Made by a program: the position numbers and the translations under genes | Notes under the pieces: generated by a model | The model's database searches: none | Seen by the model: the letters and a program-made list of their open reading frames with translations, nothing else | Told to the model about the DNA's origin: nothing | In this document: in pieces, positions 36,801 through 47,920 of the stretch | How positions within the stretch are numbered: position 1 is the first letter of the stretch | Layout: every line of letters starts with the position of its first letter | NCBI RefSeq assembly: GCF_963675165.1 | Contig: NC_087390.1 | Span: 3,362,001 to 3,426,000, forward strand | Direction: 5' to 3' | Source: Halichondria panicea | Taxonomy: Eukaryota > Porifera > Demospongiae > Suberitida > Halichondriidae | DNA: 64,000 nt

Positions 36801-39800
36801 AAGTATGCCATTGTGTACGTACTACTACTACTATTGCATGCCTGAGTATACAAGATCTGTGCGAGTCTCACGAGTGTCATGTAAAGGGAAAGCTGAAAAT
36901 AATACCTCAAATTTGGTGCATGGCCACATTCATACACTACCTCCTAAAATGCACCCCACTAATTCTACTAGTCCATGTTTCCACGTATAATATTATATAT
37001 ACATAGCGGAAAAACTATTGCGCGAAAAGAAGGGTGGGTGTTTTGTTTAGGATACTAAAGCAGCTGGTAAAATGAAAGTGCATAAATACGTGCACTGTAG
37101 TGCAATGATTATTAGAGGCTCACCTGCTGGTTGAGGTGACTTCTTTGATAATCTATCCCGTTGCCTGTGATAAAAATAAAAGTGTGTATGTTAGCTAAAG
37201 CATGATGATGCAAGAATCAAAGTGATGAGTGTGGCTATGAACATGGATGGCTATACCAACCTGAACACCCTGAGGCTCTTAGATCGCTCCAGAGCAGTTT
37301 CCCGTAGTTCGTTCAGTGGGTGTGGCTCCATCCGCTCCCTCAAGAATGTGGGACGACGTAGGAAACTGTATGTGCGGGCAGGGGGCGGGGCACGCACATC
37401 AGATACTCTGTGTGGGAGGGGGGGGACAAAGAGATAAGTATCGTCCATTGATATGAGATATCTGGGCTACATACATGTACATGTACAGCATGCAAACGCT
37501 TTACAATATCATAGTTTGCATATCTTATGACAATGACCTTTACCTAAAAAAGGGTACTTGTAAATTAAACCCAATGTATGAGTGACGACTCTACCATGCA
37601 TGCATGAGCCTGTTAACACAGTAACAATGCACAGCCTAGCTCACCTGAAAAAAGCATTGTACTCAATGCAGCTTTTCCACAATTGTTTGCAGCCGTCATA
37701 ACTGTCCATGTGAAACCCCACTGTGTTGGGCTGGCGGCTCCCATTCTCAGACCGTAACTCAATGTAGAACCTTTTCCTCTTGTATGTGATCTTCTGCACA
37801 TGTAACCTATGCAAAGATTATAAATATGTACTTCAATTCTAAGTCTTGTAATGGGGTACACAAGTATTGCAGTCAAAAACCTCTAGCTTATAGACATAAT
37901 AATTGTATGTGCATGTTATTGTTATTGTATAATTATATGCATTATAATACAGGCTCGGATACTTTTGGTGATACTCTTGTTTGTCACAATTAACACAATA
38001 AAGCAAGTAATACAACCACATACATGTGCATGTAGCAGCTAACTCAAAAAGAAACCTTACGGTGTAAAGTGAGCATGCAAGTGTTTGGTAACGTAACCCA
38101 GATAAAATGACACCTAACAACCTGACCAATTTGCATGCTTGCTATAGTAGGTACATGTAATTCGCTCAACACTTCTCAGAAAGAAACCATTACTCGCCAT
38201 GAACAAAGTGAAGCTGCAAACATTAAAAGCATAGCATACATTCCCCCAAAACCAGTCATTGCATCCTAATTAAAGTTTCTCACTTTGCATGCACAACTAC
38301 ATAAAATTTCACAATACCATAATGCATTATCGATAGAGCGAGCCATTTTTGAGTATTTAATTTACGATCGTAAAAATATGAAGGCCGGCCGTGAGATGAT
38401 GACTTGCTATTAATAGCTAGAGAACAAAACCCATACTGTACAGCAATGAGAATATGCGTGCAACAACAGCTACGCATGTAATTGTCCACAAGCCTGGAGT
38501 ACTCGTGTGTTGAGTAAGTGTTGGGTAATGTAAACCACACAAAATTAACATTTCCTGCCTGCAACCTGACAGTTACTGGTACCACTGTACAAGTACGCAG
38601 ATAGTTCGCTCTTACACTGAATTGTTGCATGCATGTACGAACGAAGTGCTAAGACAACGTAACAATAATAATTAGCATATACATTCCATTCCCAAGCACC
38701 AACAACAACACGTGCATGCAACATTCCTAGGAAACAACAACAAAAGCCTTCTGTGCATAACTATACATTATCAGGAGGGGGAGGGTATGTGTGTCAATAC
38801 TCCAGAAACGTCAGCGCTCATTCATTCACTTTTGTCGGGATTTATGATCGTATACAACTGTGGAAAGGGATATATATACCTTGATCCACGTTCTTTGAGC
38901 TATAAAGTTATATTAACGCAACAACTCTCTGCAAGCCTGCTTTTACAAATTAATAACAATACACAATTATTAAAACAACATAGGGTTGTTGTATCAGAGC
39001 AGGGGTTTATATGTACATGTATTTGCTCCAAGAAGGTCTATAGTTCATGAAGTATGGCGACTTACCAAGAGAAGGTGGTGATGAGAATCCTGCTCTTAAA
39101 GACAGAGAGTCCATTACCAGTGATACCCAGGCCCAAGTCTACTCCGTGATGGTCCTTGGCAGGGAACAACTCAACACCATAGAAATCAAGGCTGCATGAA
39201 GGGAAATAATGAAGAAGTTAAGTACTGTGTGATGGGCGTAGATCGAGTTAGGATACACAAAAACATCATCAAAATGAAACAGTAATATTAATATACTTGT
39301 TATTGTATACACTGATCTTACACACACATTGTTAGAGAGCATGAGGCTACAAACGTTCAATACTGTACTCATGCAGATACGATGTATTTAATACCTTTTG
39401 GAGTAGGATAAGAACATGAACTCTGACTCAGCACTAGTCTTGCCCGCTAGTGATTGGTGAAGCTGTGAAATCCTGTCGTCCATGTCGTGAGTCTGTTTCG
39501 GTATCAGGTGGAAGTCAGCAACGTAGCCAGGAGCATGTTTATCTGGGTCGTAGTCACCCAGTTGAGCTGTGTGTGGGGGGGGGGGGTTGGATGTGTATGC
39601 ATGTGCTAAGTTTCGAAGCCTTTTTAAACAGTGACTCAATCAATGTACGTATGACAGCTAGGGAGTATCTAGTTACTGAGAGGCTTATAAACAGCTCTAA
39701 GCATTCCTACGTATCCAGCCTGACAACAAACATTCAGCACATGGCAAAACATAACAGTAACAAGTGTGCAGATAATTTGGAAATCAAAGCGACCACACAG

Positions 39801-41003
39801 GCATAAATTAAATTGATGTATGCTGACCATCACATAACACTTTATGTTTATAACTTCATATTGAGTCTAATGCCACTCATAATGAGCTTTGATACACAAA
39901 ACAAGCAGCTAGCTACACGTTTATGGTAACACTATACATGCAGCCTACTTGGCACAATTAAGACTTACAGTTGTGTTCGGGCAAATGTCATGCTAAAGTG
40001 ACCAGAACAGGTTACCTACACCATTCTACACATACACACTAAAGGCCTATTCATTGTATGTTATAGTCACAATTAGGGACTATGTTCCGCTTGTTAAGAT
40101 CACTCCTGGGTTACCTGCACAACTACACTCAAGGCACTCAAGGCACTCAAGGCACTCAAGGCACTCAAGGCACTAAAGGCGCACTCAAGGCACTAAGGCC
40201 TCTTGCCTATTCAGTTGTAAAATGCTTGCTTCTATTGTGGTCAATTAGGAACTATGTTCCGCTTGTTAAGTCACTCTTGAAAACTGACTTGCTAGCATAC
40301 TTCACTGAAAATGTAAGTAATAACAGGTTACCTACACCATTCTACACATACACACTAAAGGCCACTTGCCCAGTGCTTGCTTCTATTGTGGTCATAATTA
40401 CTATATATAAAAGAACTATGTTCTGTTTGTTAAGATCACATTACAGCCCTTGAAAACTGACTTGCTAGCATCTGAAGCGCATGCAGACACCTTTAAAGAA
40501 AACTACCGGGTATCTGTGCATAATTATGAAAACAAAGCCACATACGTTACCACAACAACAGCGCCAGTTCAAACACACTCTAGTCAACACAAGTGGGTAG
40601 CTGTTGATTGAATAACAGCTTGGCAGTTTACAATAACAGCTTACACTAATCCCAAATGTGTAATACACGGAAATATTTGTTCAAAAAATACTGGTCACCA
40701 ATGCATACTGAAAATAAACTCAGGCACATCCAAACAGGCTCTGCATGGGTGTCTTGAATAATTATGATAGTTGATGCCAGGTTGATCTTTAACTATAATT
40801 ATTATTGCCTTGCAAGCTTTGATACAGGTACAATTTCAATGTCAGCTAGTCCCTATAGCCAGCATTATGGTATTGATATAACTATACTAACACAAGCTTA
40901 AGGTATTTGGAGTTCAAGATACAATTTTGAGTGTACAGAACAGTTTCTTTACCTTGCATAATGTAGGAGCCCAGTAGGCAGGCACTCTCAAACGAGCAGG
41001 GAA

Positions 41004-41066
<63 letters not shown>

Positions 41067-41072
41067 GTGTGG

Positions 41073-41117
<45 letters not shown>

Positions 41118-43066
41118 TGGGAGTGTGTGTGTGTGCGTGTGTGTGTGTGCGTGTGGCGAAGGGGGGTTGGAAAATTATCAGTTGCAATGACTCAAAGTGT
41201 TCATGCACAGCTGGTCTGTGGTCTAGTGGTATTTAAGGAGAGCTTTATTAAATTAAAAACCAGGCATTCAGCACAGTCACGCAGATCTGTCGGTCCCACA
41301 TGTATAAAGCTCTAGACCTATACTGCATGGACCCACTATAGATCTGTCGGTGACCCACATGTATAAAGCTCTAGACCTATACTGCATGGACCCACTATAC
41401 ATGTAGCAGAGGTTAGACATTTTGGATACTACAACAGAGCACACCTGGCTTCTAAAAGCTATAATAGATCTATACCTCCGAAAACATATGTACATGTATA
41501 TTCGCGGACAGGAACAAGCGCCATACCTTGTAGTGTAGAGATCTTTCTTGACCTGAAGGTAAAACTGGTATCGAGTGACCTCCTCGTGGAGACTGCCCGG
41601 GTCAGGCATGTAGAACTTCACACGGAACTCAACCAACATTGTGTGGACACCTGTGTGTGTGTGGGGGGGGGGGGAGGGGGGTTAGGGTGAGTGGGGATGG
41701 ATTGGTGGTTGGGGACATGTGATAATTAAGGCTGTCATGTGAAAAGGAACTGTCAGAGAAGGTCTGACATGTATTAAAACACAAATCACTACAAGTTCAG
41801 GGAATTGGCCTGGACGTTATCACATGATTGGAAATGAAATTTGCAGGACCAATGCATGGAGCTTGTAGTGATTCGTGCACGCATGTCGATATGATATGAA
41901 CTTATTGATTATATAGCAGCTGATCATAGCTATTAGCAAAAACTTTGTTCACTTTCAACTGTATACGGAGCTAAAAATGATGGGCTTCAAATGATAAGGT
42001 AGCCAAGACAATTTACATACAAATACGGACACAACGCCCCCCCCCCTCCCCCTCATACAGGCCTATACAGGTATATAGCTCTGAACATTTATCCTCAACA
42101 AATGATCAGACAGTAGCAACAAACAGTTCACAGACAAACCCAACATGGCTACCACTGTGCCACCCCACTCATAATCTCCCTGTTTTTGGCACACAACTCC
42201 CGGGTTCCAAGAAGGATACCCTTAAGCAGGGCAATTATTGGCTATAAGCCTTTCAGCTTCAAGAGGCAACATGTGATCCATACAATTGTAGTGAATTTCA
42301 GGCAATTTTTTATGCATGTACAATGCCAGAGTAGCTAACAACAAAAGCTGACTCCTTCATGCAATTAATTTACTTACCATTATGGAACCAGTGCATGTAA
42401 TTGGGTCATGCATTTCTGAAAGAGACTCTTAGGCAGTACCTGTTAGTTAAGGCATCGCATGCAATGCATTGACTTTGTTGTGTGTGTGTGTGCTTCCTGG
42501 TGGGTATAGGAAGGGACAAGCACAGTAAACACAAAACATTATTCCCATCCCAGCTATTAACAAGAGGCGGGCTCAGCCCATCCATCAACAACCTGGCATA
42601 GAGACGATGTGGTAAATATGGTGACGACAATATTGAACACTGGGACCATGCACTGGGGCATACAGTTGTATGTGTTACATGTGGCTCTTGACAACACCAG
42701 GCTAATATAATTAGTTTAGGGTTCCTTTGATGTCATTTGAAAGCCATACATATCATCACGCAGATAGATACAACAGTGTCAGGTAATACATTCTGAGATA
42801 CTATTTCAGTAGCATGTACATATATAAAAAAGCAAATTTGAATGGACTGTCAGTTCCATAATTATACTGATAACGGTACTTTTTTTAGGCATGTAGACAT
42901 TGTAATCTTGAGGAACTACTACCGTAGATCACAAAATACCTGCTGATACCTTGGATTTTAGCTACAAAAGAATCTACAATCTTCTACAAGTGGCAATCAC
43001 AACAGACGATTTCAGAATATGTAGTCCGAGCTACACCGTGCCTGTCGTACCTCCTCTGTACACACA

Positions 43067-43103
<37 letters not shown>

Positions 43104-46100
43104 ACACCCACACACACACACACAGCCATGACTCCAGGCCACTAAGGAATGCTAACACCCGATTAGAGGCCATTAATTTAGTAAACACTAGTACAGACAC
43201 ACACTGTGCTCCCACAAAGAGCACGTTAGGACCGTACTCTTGGTGGACTTAAATCAAACTGAGATTTCATTCAAGCATGATCAAAATGACATGCCATTAA
43301 TAATTGAAGCCCTTCAAAATTGCCACTTAAGTTAATGAAGCACTGTGTACATGAATGATGTGGCTGCAGTTATCAGCTAGTGCCAAGACAAGTCTTTGAT
43401 TTATGCTCTCGTTTACCCTACACATTCTTACAAAGGGCCCCTTCCCCTAGCGAAGAGAGGTAACCAAGGAGACCTAGCTGTGTTTAATTGCCCGGGAACC
43501 TAAGGCACTATAAGTGCACCCTACAACAGGGGCCCTTCCCTAGGAGGTACACCTGTATGGTACGTAACCAATACAAACGTTTTGTCATACCCAGACGTAA
43601 AAACAGGAGCTTGATCTACCAGCTACAAGGCCATAAGAGCACAAAGGCACAAAGGGGCATTTCACATAAAGGACATGATCGAGTCACTGTTGCTAAGTAC
43701 TAACAGGGACTTTGCTGCGCTAATATTCCTATTACTAGGGAAACAGGATCGAGTCACATGCACTTACAAAGCCACAAGTGTGCTAACCAAGTTGTGCAAA
43801 CATACAGTACTGGAAGAGATTGTGGTTTTCATAACCATGGTTTCGTAAATAATGCCTATACAATGAACTACATACACATGACTATCATGACTACCATGAG
43901 AGTAAGTGATTTAAAAAAGGGTATGTACCTGCAATGTATGAAGTACGTTACATGTACTGCACAAGAAACTACATGTACATGTTCAAACTTACCCTTGAAC
44001 TGCTTCTTCAGGAGCTTTGCTGGGTCTACCCATTTCTGTAGAATTATAGATCTATAATGAATCAACACAAGATAGGAGTATTGTTGTTGCTAAAGCCAAT
44101 CTATAGGTATTAGTAAACACATTCTTAGAAGCTGACTGCACAGAGAGAGATGGGTGAACACATTGCAACATAATCAAGGAAGTGTTGTGTACTTGTTATT
44201 AGGGTGGCAAGGGGTATTGGAATGTGTGTAATCTGAACAGAGCTTCAAATTTAACCACAACAAACGGAATCACAATAATTATGTACAATGAAGCTTGTCC
44301 GCATACATGTACATGTATCATTTTTGTGGTTTCCATATCATGATGGTCTCCTAGACCTAGTGAGCATAGCGGGGATAAACTATGTCTTTTGTATGGTCTA
44401 CCTTATGCAACAGGTAGAGGCTATGGCTCATTGAACAGTTGTCTAGCAACACACACACACAGGTGGGCGGCTGATTGGCTCAGCTGTGAGCACTGTTGTG
44501 CCATTGGACATGTGGCACATACATAAAACAGAGGAACATAAAATAATACGTACACTTTGCGTAATTAAGCACTTAATTCAGTCAAAAGAAAGACATAACT
44601 ATTCTACATGTAACATGTTAATAATTAAGAGCCTAATGTACAACAATTAATACTTGTTAGTGCCAATAATCGGCACAGAAACAGTTTGCTTATTGCTGAA
44701 ACAGGTTTTACACAGTCACAACGCCATTGCACATGCAAGCACTCAATAATTCACCTAGGTAGCCAGTGTAATACGTACCACTGAAACATACATTGTAGGT
44801 TCCAAGCCGGTTAGTGTGTATAATTGATAAGTGTATATTAACACTTATCAATTGATCTACATGGAGACTAAATTTGACGAATGACATGCCAAATACACTA
44901 ACACGTTCGTTTCTGTTGCCTAGATACAATGCACAGGTAAAAATTCTGATTAGCAATGAAGGCAAATATTTTGTACATATAATCTATTCCGCACGTGTAA
45001 AGGTCATACTGTAAAGGTCATACTTAGATCATCATGCATGCTTGTGTTCTGCACACACACAATTGAATATAATACCGACATGTACGTGCATGTGCGCACG
45101 ATCTCTGCCTTTGTTATTTGACAATTCAGCAGTTTCCTGTAATAGGGTCGTTTCATATTTACTTTTAATCACTTTTAAGAAGAAATTTTAGGAAGAAATT
45201 CAATATGGGAAATTATCAGTTAACAAGAACTACTTAGATATTGATTTCTAAGTGTGTGGAGGATGATCTACATAATTCCACAACCATAATGCAACCCAGG
45301 GTTGAAGGTAAATTTAAAACCCACTATTAATATTGTTTTCAGTGCCAAAAGCCAAAACAACAAAAAAACTGAAAGAATAGCAATTAAGGGGCTCTCAAAC
45401 GACCTCGATCAGCACTGATTTTGAATTTAAATTTTTTTTTCAAAGACACTACTAGAACTGAAAGCTGGCTACTGTGTAAACACACACAAGCTAGGTACCA
45501 TTAATCAATAATGTTGACTACTACCATTATGACAGAGGCTTTCAGCTTCGGTGCTATATACATGTATGCATATTCAGGACACCGGATAGTTTGAGACAAT
45601 TGAAATGAGACGATATAATTATTACAATCTTAAATGGCAGACAAAACGCGTATGCACACACTTACCATGACATCTGAGTCTTTGTAGGCCACACCGAAGT
45701 AGTCCCTCTCCGCTAGATCGAGGTGTTTGAAGACCTCATCCAGCAGAACATCTCCATGACTCTGTTTCTGTATGTAACAAAACATTATACTTATTTACAA
45801 ATCCTAGGATACACTGTACTACACAAGAAGACTCCTACAATTACAATGTAGGAAATTAATGAAACAAAATTTGGATACTGTTTTCATGGCACAATCTAAT
45901 ATGGATGGCTTTTACAGCAATGTCACTCTTCCAAATGACAGTGTGTTCTTTACTCGGAGGCCCCACTATTTTGTAAGAGTCGTTTTGTAAGGACTCTTTG
46001 TTGGGATTCACAAAAGGAAGACATTAATGACAACTTGTTAATTGGTGAAACTTGTATTAATGTGGTCCGGATGATATATAATGTATGGTATGGGAAATTA

Positions 46101-47681
46101 GGGGAAATGAGAATTTCTGACACTATCAGTTGACCAAGCTGAAGGATTACATCCAATGCCATCTATGCAAGAGGCGCCTACAATGAGCACCTAGGCACAT
46201 TAGATTGCAGATAAAGTACAAGATGTACACTGATAGAACATCAAAGGAAAGTTCAAAGGGCAGATGTCAATGCATTAAGAATTTTCACTGAGTGAAGACA
46301 ATGGTAAATTGATAACCAAAGTGGTATCCATGCAACTGCTACATGGCAATGGGTTGGAGCAGAGCTACAAGTTCACTTGGCAAAAGCTAGTTATCCCAGC
46401 CTAAAATGGACGATGGTGTAGTTTTAAGCAGCAGTTAGAGCTTTTACTATAGTTAATTGAAGCTGATGGACACATAGCAGAATACATAGTCACATGCCGA
46501 CAACTAAGCTAATGTACAGGCGGCTTCACCTTGCAAACAACAAAGAACTCCACCCTTGAACAACACATTAGATAGGACAAATATGGAGCGAAAACTCATA
46601 AATCACTATCCCTTGCAGATTTGCCTACAATTAATTATGTAGCTACAGCAGGCTAAGATAAATTCCGCTTGGAGTACTACAATGAGTGCTTCTACAGGAC
46701 ATCCTTTTGCCTGAGGCAACTTCCTAACCTACATCACCTAAGTGACAGTTTCATCAAAAATGGTCAATGGTGTGTTCACAGTGCACACACAAGGTGCTTT
46801 AGGGAAAACACTTCTCTCTGTCAATAGGACATAAACAAGAGCTATTCAATGGCGAAAAACAAGAACACATTTGCCTCCACGAATATCGCATAATATACTA
46901 TTACTGGTAGTTAACCTATCACTATTGACTAGTAAAGTACCCGTATAACAGAGGTAGATAGATATCAGGCAACATCCGGTGGTAACTGTTCAGCTCAGTT
47001 ATCAAGTGCTTGTAGAAATTATGTACCGTAACGAGCTAAACAACTGCAGTCAATTACCACCAATAATTAACTGAAGAACCACGTGTTAATAACTTTGCCA
47101 ATGCCACTGCATCCTAGGCCATTTACACATTACTTTTTCTGTACATTCAGAATTTTGTAAGACTAGCTGCATACAATACGATTTATCGTTGAGTGGCACT
47201 GTGATTAATACGATGAATATCCGGGCCGTGGAGAACTGTTCACAGCTACATTTTATAGCATGTTTGGACTGAGGTACATGTGCAAGCTATTACAATGCCA
47301 CATCTATTACAATGCCACATGGTGTTTTTAGTGGTTCTGAACTACAGCTATATATCTATATACCAGAAAAGACAGAGTCTTTAATAGCCATCCACCACTC
47401 TTCTACCATCTACAGAGTCTTAGCCATCCACCACTCTACATCTACACACAGTAAACCTGGGCATTACCAACATTGCAAGCTAACTAAATCTACATCTAGT
47501 TTATATACTGCAGCTAGCTAGCACTTACATCCACATCACAGATAAAGTCTGTGTCATCCAGTAGCTTGACATGGCATCGGATCATTCCTTTAGGTCGCTC
47601 AGCATTGTCTGGCTCAGCTCTCCTAGACACTTGGTATGTGTTCTGCCTGTTCAGGCTACTGCTACGCTTCAGAAAAGGCAT
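24837..47681 (-). CDS. PTPN4: FERM-PDZ protein tyrosine phosphatase, PTPN3/PTPN4 type
   Basis: Twenty-five GT-AG exons in coding order: 47681-47529, 45767-45666, 44035-43993, 41650-41527, 41005-40953, 39566-39395, 39191-39066, 37806-37645, 37407-37261, 37164-37124, 36757-36634, 36458-36329, 36158-36108, 35776-35690, 35484-35428, 35254-35127, 34758-34596, 34384-34294, 33841-33696, 33199-33008, 26716-26662, 26013-25920, 25804-25669, 25199-25154, 24916-24837. All phases close, giving 900 aa; human PTPN3/4 are about 910-930. The FERM domain covers about 36-312, the FA linker follows, PDZ is about 477-590 (YGFIFRGG loop at 500), and PTP about 622-880. Catalytic parts are intact: KNRY 643-646, WPD Asp781, [10 protein letters not shown] 812-821 with Cys813 and Arg819, and Q-loop Gln857. 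It should be an active cortical tyrosine phosphatase. The single copy could be the pre-duplication ancestor of PTPN3 and PTPN4, so the symbol is approximate. Confidence 0.93.
25529..25625. mobile_element. Short hairpin element with GGTATCTATG arms
   Basis: GGTATCTATGGTTATAGTGT... and ...ACACTATAACACATAGATACC form a near-perfect palindrome around an inner CTCAAG..CTTGAG stem. The right flank matches 11789-11832, so the repeat is dispersed. It lies in intron 23 of the PTPN gene. Confidence 0.65.
26871..26944. repeat. Short copy ending ATTACCCGCTATACGGTA
   Basis: It ends ACGAAAATTACCCGCTATACGGTA-like (18 bp identical to the right end of 1191-1408). The left part, GAAATTTTTACTCACAAAAA, is only loosely complementary. 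It is a degenerate or truncated member of that family. Confidence 0.5.
26946..27917 (+). repeat. Three copies of a dispersed segment
   Basis: Copy 1 (26946-27126), copy 2 (27522-27787) and copy 3 (27788-27917, 5' truncated) share GAACAAGGAAACGTGTATGT and GCATGTACTATGAATTTGA. Copies 2 and 3 also share a tail with GTGATTAATTATGGGGGTTG. Copies 2 and 3 are directly adjacent, so a local duplication is likely. Confidence 0.8.
28372..29003. mobile_element. Element with GGGGCGTAGCCAGG terminus
   Basis: The left end is GCATCAGGGGCGTAGCCAGG and the right end CTCTGGCTATGCTACTGTGC, an imperfect inverted repeat. Inner G and C runs (GGGGGGGGGG at about 28478; GGGGGGTGCTGGAGCACCC near 28958) add to the symmetry. 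Similar GGGGCGTAGCC words are, from general knowledge, widespread in marine invertebrate repeats. It has no transposase. Confidence 0.55.
30984..31278 (+). repeat. Minisatellite of alternating 33- and 36-bp units
   Basis: About eight units carry the core CACATTGGAAAGGTCATCCT followed by GAGAGCTACATG or GAAAGCTACATG. Units alternate between a 33-bp form and a form with an extra ATG (GATGGC). The array ends in an inverted word, GACCTTTCCAATGTGCC. Unit lengths are multiples of three, so two minus-strand frames stay open, but nothing suggests translation. Confidence 0.88.
33899..34034. mobile_element. Inverted-repeat element, AGGTTGGTTGGCAGAAGT termini
   Basis: AGGTTGGTTGGCAGAAGT (left) and ACTTCTGCCAACCAACCAAC (right) bound about 135 bp, with inner words GCAGCCATCCATGACC / GTCATGGTTGACTGCTGC also roughly inverted. 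It lies in intron 18 of the PTPN gene. Confidence 0.7.
35497..36022 (+). repeat. Two direct copies of an 85-bp segment
   Basis: 35497-35583 and 35939-36022 share GGTAAAGATCA and TTTAGAAAACTCAATCAAGT with few differences. They flank exon 14 of the PTPN gene, the exon that carries the PDZ ligand-binding loop. Confidence 0.78.
36217..36288. repeat. Strong hairpin, ATCAGAGGAGGTACGACATC
   Basis: ATCAGAGGAGGTACGACATCCGCGT and its near-exact inverse at about 36264-36288 form 25-bp arms around a 22-bp loop that repeats ACGCGGATGA. Only one position in the arms mismatches. It lies in intron 12 of the PTPN gene, between exons 12 and 13. Confidence 0.75.
40007..40480 (+). repeat. Local duplications with a 9-bp minisatellite
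   Basis: GGTTACCTACACCATTCTAC occurs at about 40010 and 40327. AACTATGTTCCGCTTGTTAAG-like words occur at about 40080, 40250 and 40423. TTGAAAACTGACTTGCTAGC occurs twice. Between them lies (ACTCAAGGC)n, five to six perfect 9-bp units from about 40129. It lies in intron 5 of the PTPN gene. Confidence 0.8.
41007..41155 (+). repeat. GT microsatellite at the exon 5 acceptor
   Basis: About 150 bp of (GT)n, with GGGA and ATG interruptions, ends at the PTPN exon 5 boundary (41005). On the coding strand it is a (CA)n run forming the entire region in front of the AG. Confidence 0.9.
41282..41401 (+). repeat. Tandem 60-bp duplication
   Basis: AGATCTGTCGGT...CCCACATGTATAAAGCTC...CATGGACCCACTATA occurs twice back to back with one small indel, in intron 4 of the PTPN gene. 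Confidence 0.88.
41651..41690 (+). repeat. GT and G-run tract at the exon 4 acceptor
   Basis: TGTGTGTGTG is followed by a run of about 14 G, then AGGGGGGTTAGGG. On the coding strand this is a C-run plus CACACACACAG acceptor. The G-rich strand has several G runs that could form a quadruplex. Confidence 0.7.
43059..43124 (+). repeat. CA microsatellite
   Basis: (CA)n with CCC interruptions, inside intron 3 of the PTPN gene. Unlike the other tracts it is not next to an exon. Confidence 0.88.
44822..44853. repeat. Perfect 13-bp-arm palindrome
   Basis: AATTGATAAGTGT, a 6-bp spacer, and ACACTTATCAATT. Arms match perfectly. It lies in intron 2 of the PTPN gene. It could be a hairpin or a paired binding site. 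Confidence 0.7.
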
Positions 47682-47920
47682 GACTAGAACCAGCTAGCTA
47701 ACAAACTTTTAGTACTCAGTATAATAATTGAAGTATCTTTGTGTGTACTGTTTTAGTCTTGGCCTTGTACTTGTAAATTGTTAAAACTTTAGGCTGAATA
47801 AATGGTTGCTGTGGTATTTGCTTTTATTATTATAGAAGAAGCCATTCAAGCTAGTGAAATAATTAGCACCTACAATATTGATGATCATTTCTTACTGTAC
47901 AAAACAAAATAATGTTTGCA
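47682..47920 (-). promoter_or_regulatory. Short gap holding the CobW 3' end and the PTPN promoter
   Basis: Only 239 bp lie between the CobW stop codon and the PTPN start codon, both on the minus strand. A minus-strand AATAAA at 47823-47828 is a good poly(A) signal for the CobW gene, leaving about 140 bp for the PTPN promoter and 5' UTR. An upstream noncoding exon for PTPN is possible. Confidence 0.55.
47823..47828 (-). terminator. Candidate poly(A) signal of the CobW gene
   Basis: AATAAA on the minus strand 93 nt after the CobW stop codon, a normal distance. Confidence 0.6.

Noticed and set aside
38280..38630. Minus-strand frame of 116 codons inside PTPN intron 7
   Set aside because: It lacks splice sites that fit the phase of neighbouring exons, and the FERM F3 sequence is continuous without it.
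41008..41315. Open frames rich in Cys-Val and His-Thr alternation
   Set aside because: They are translations of the GT/CA microsatellite next to PTPN exon 5.
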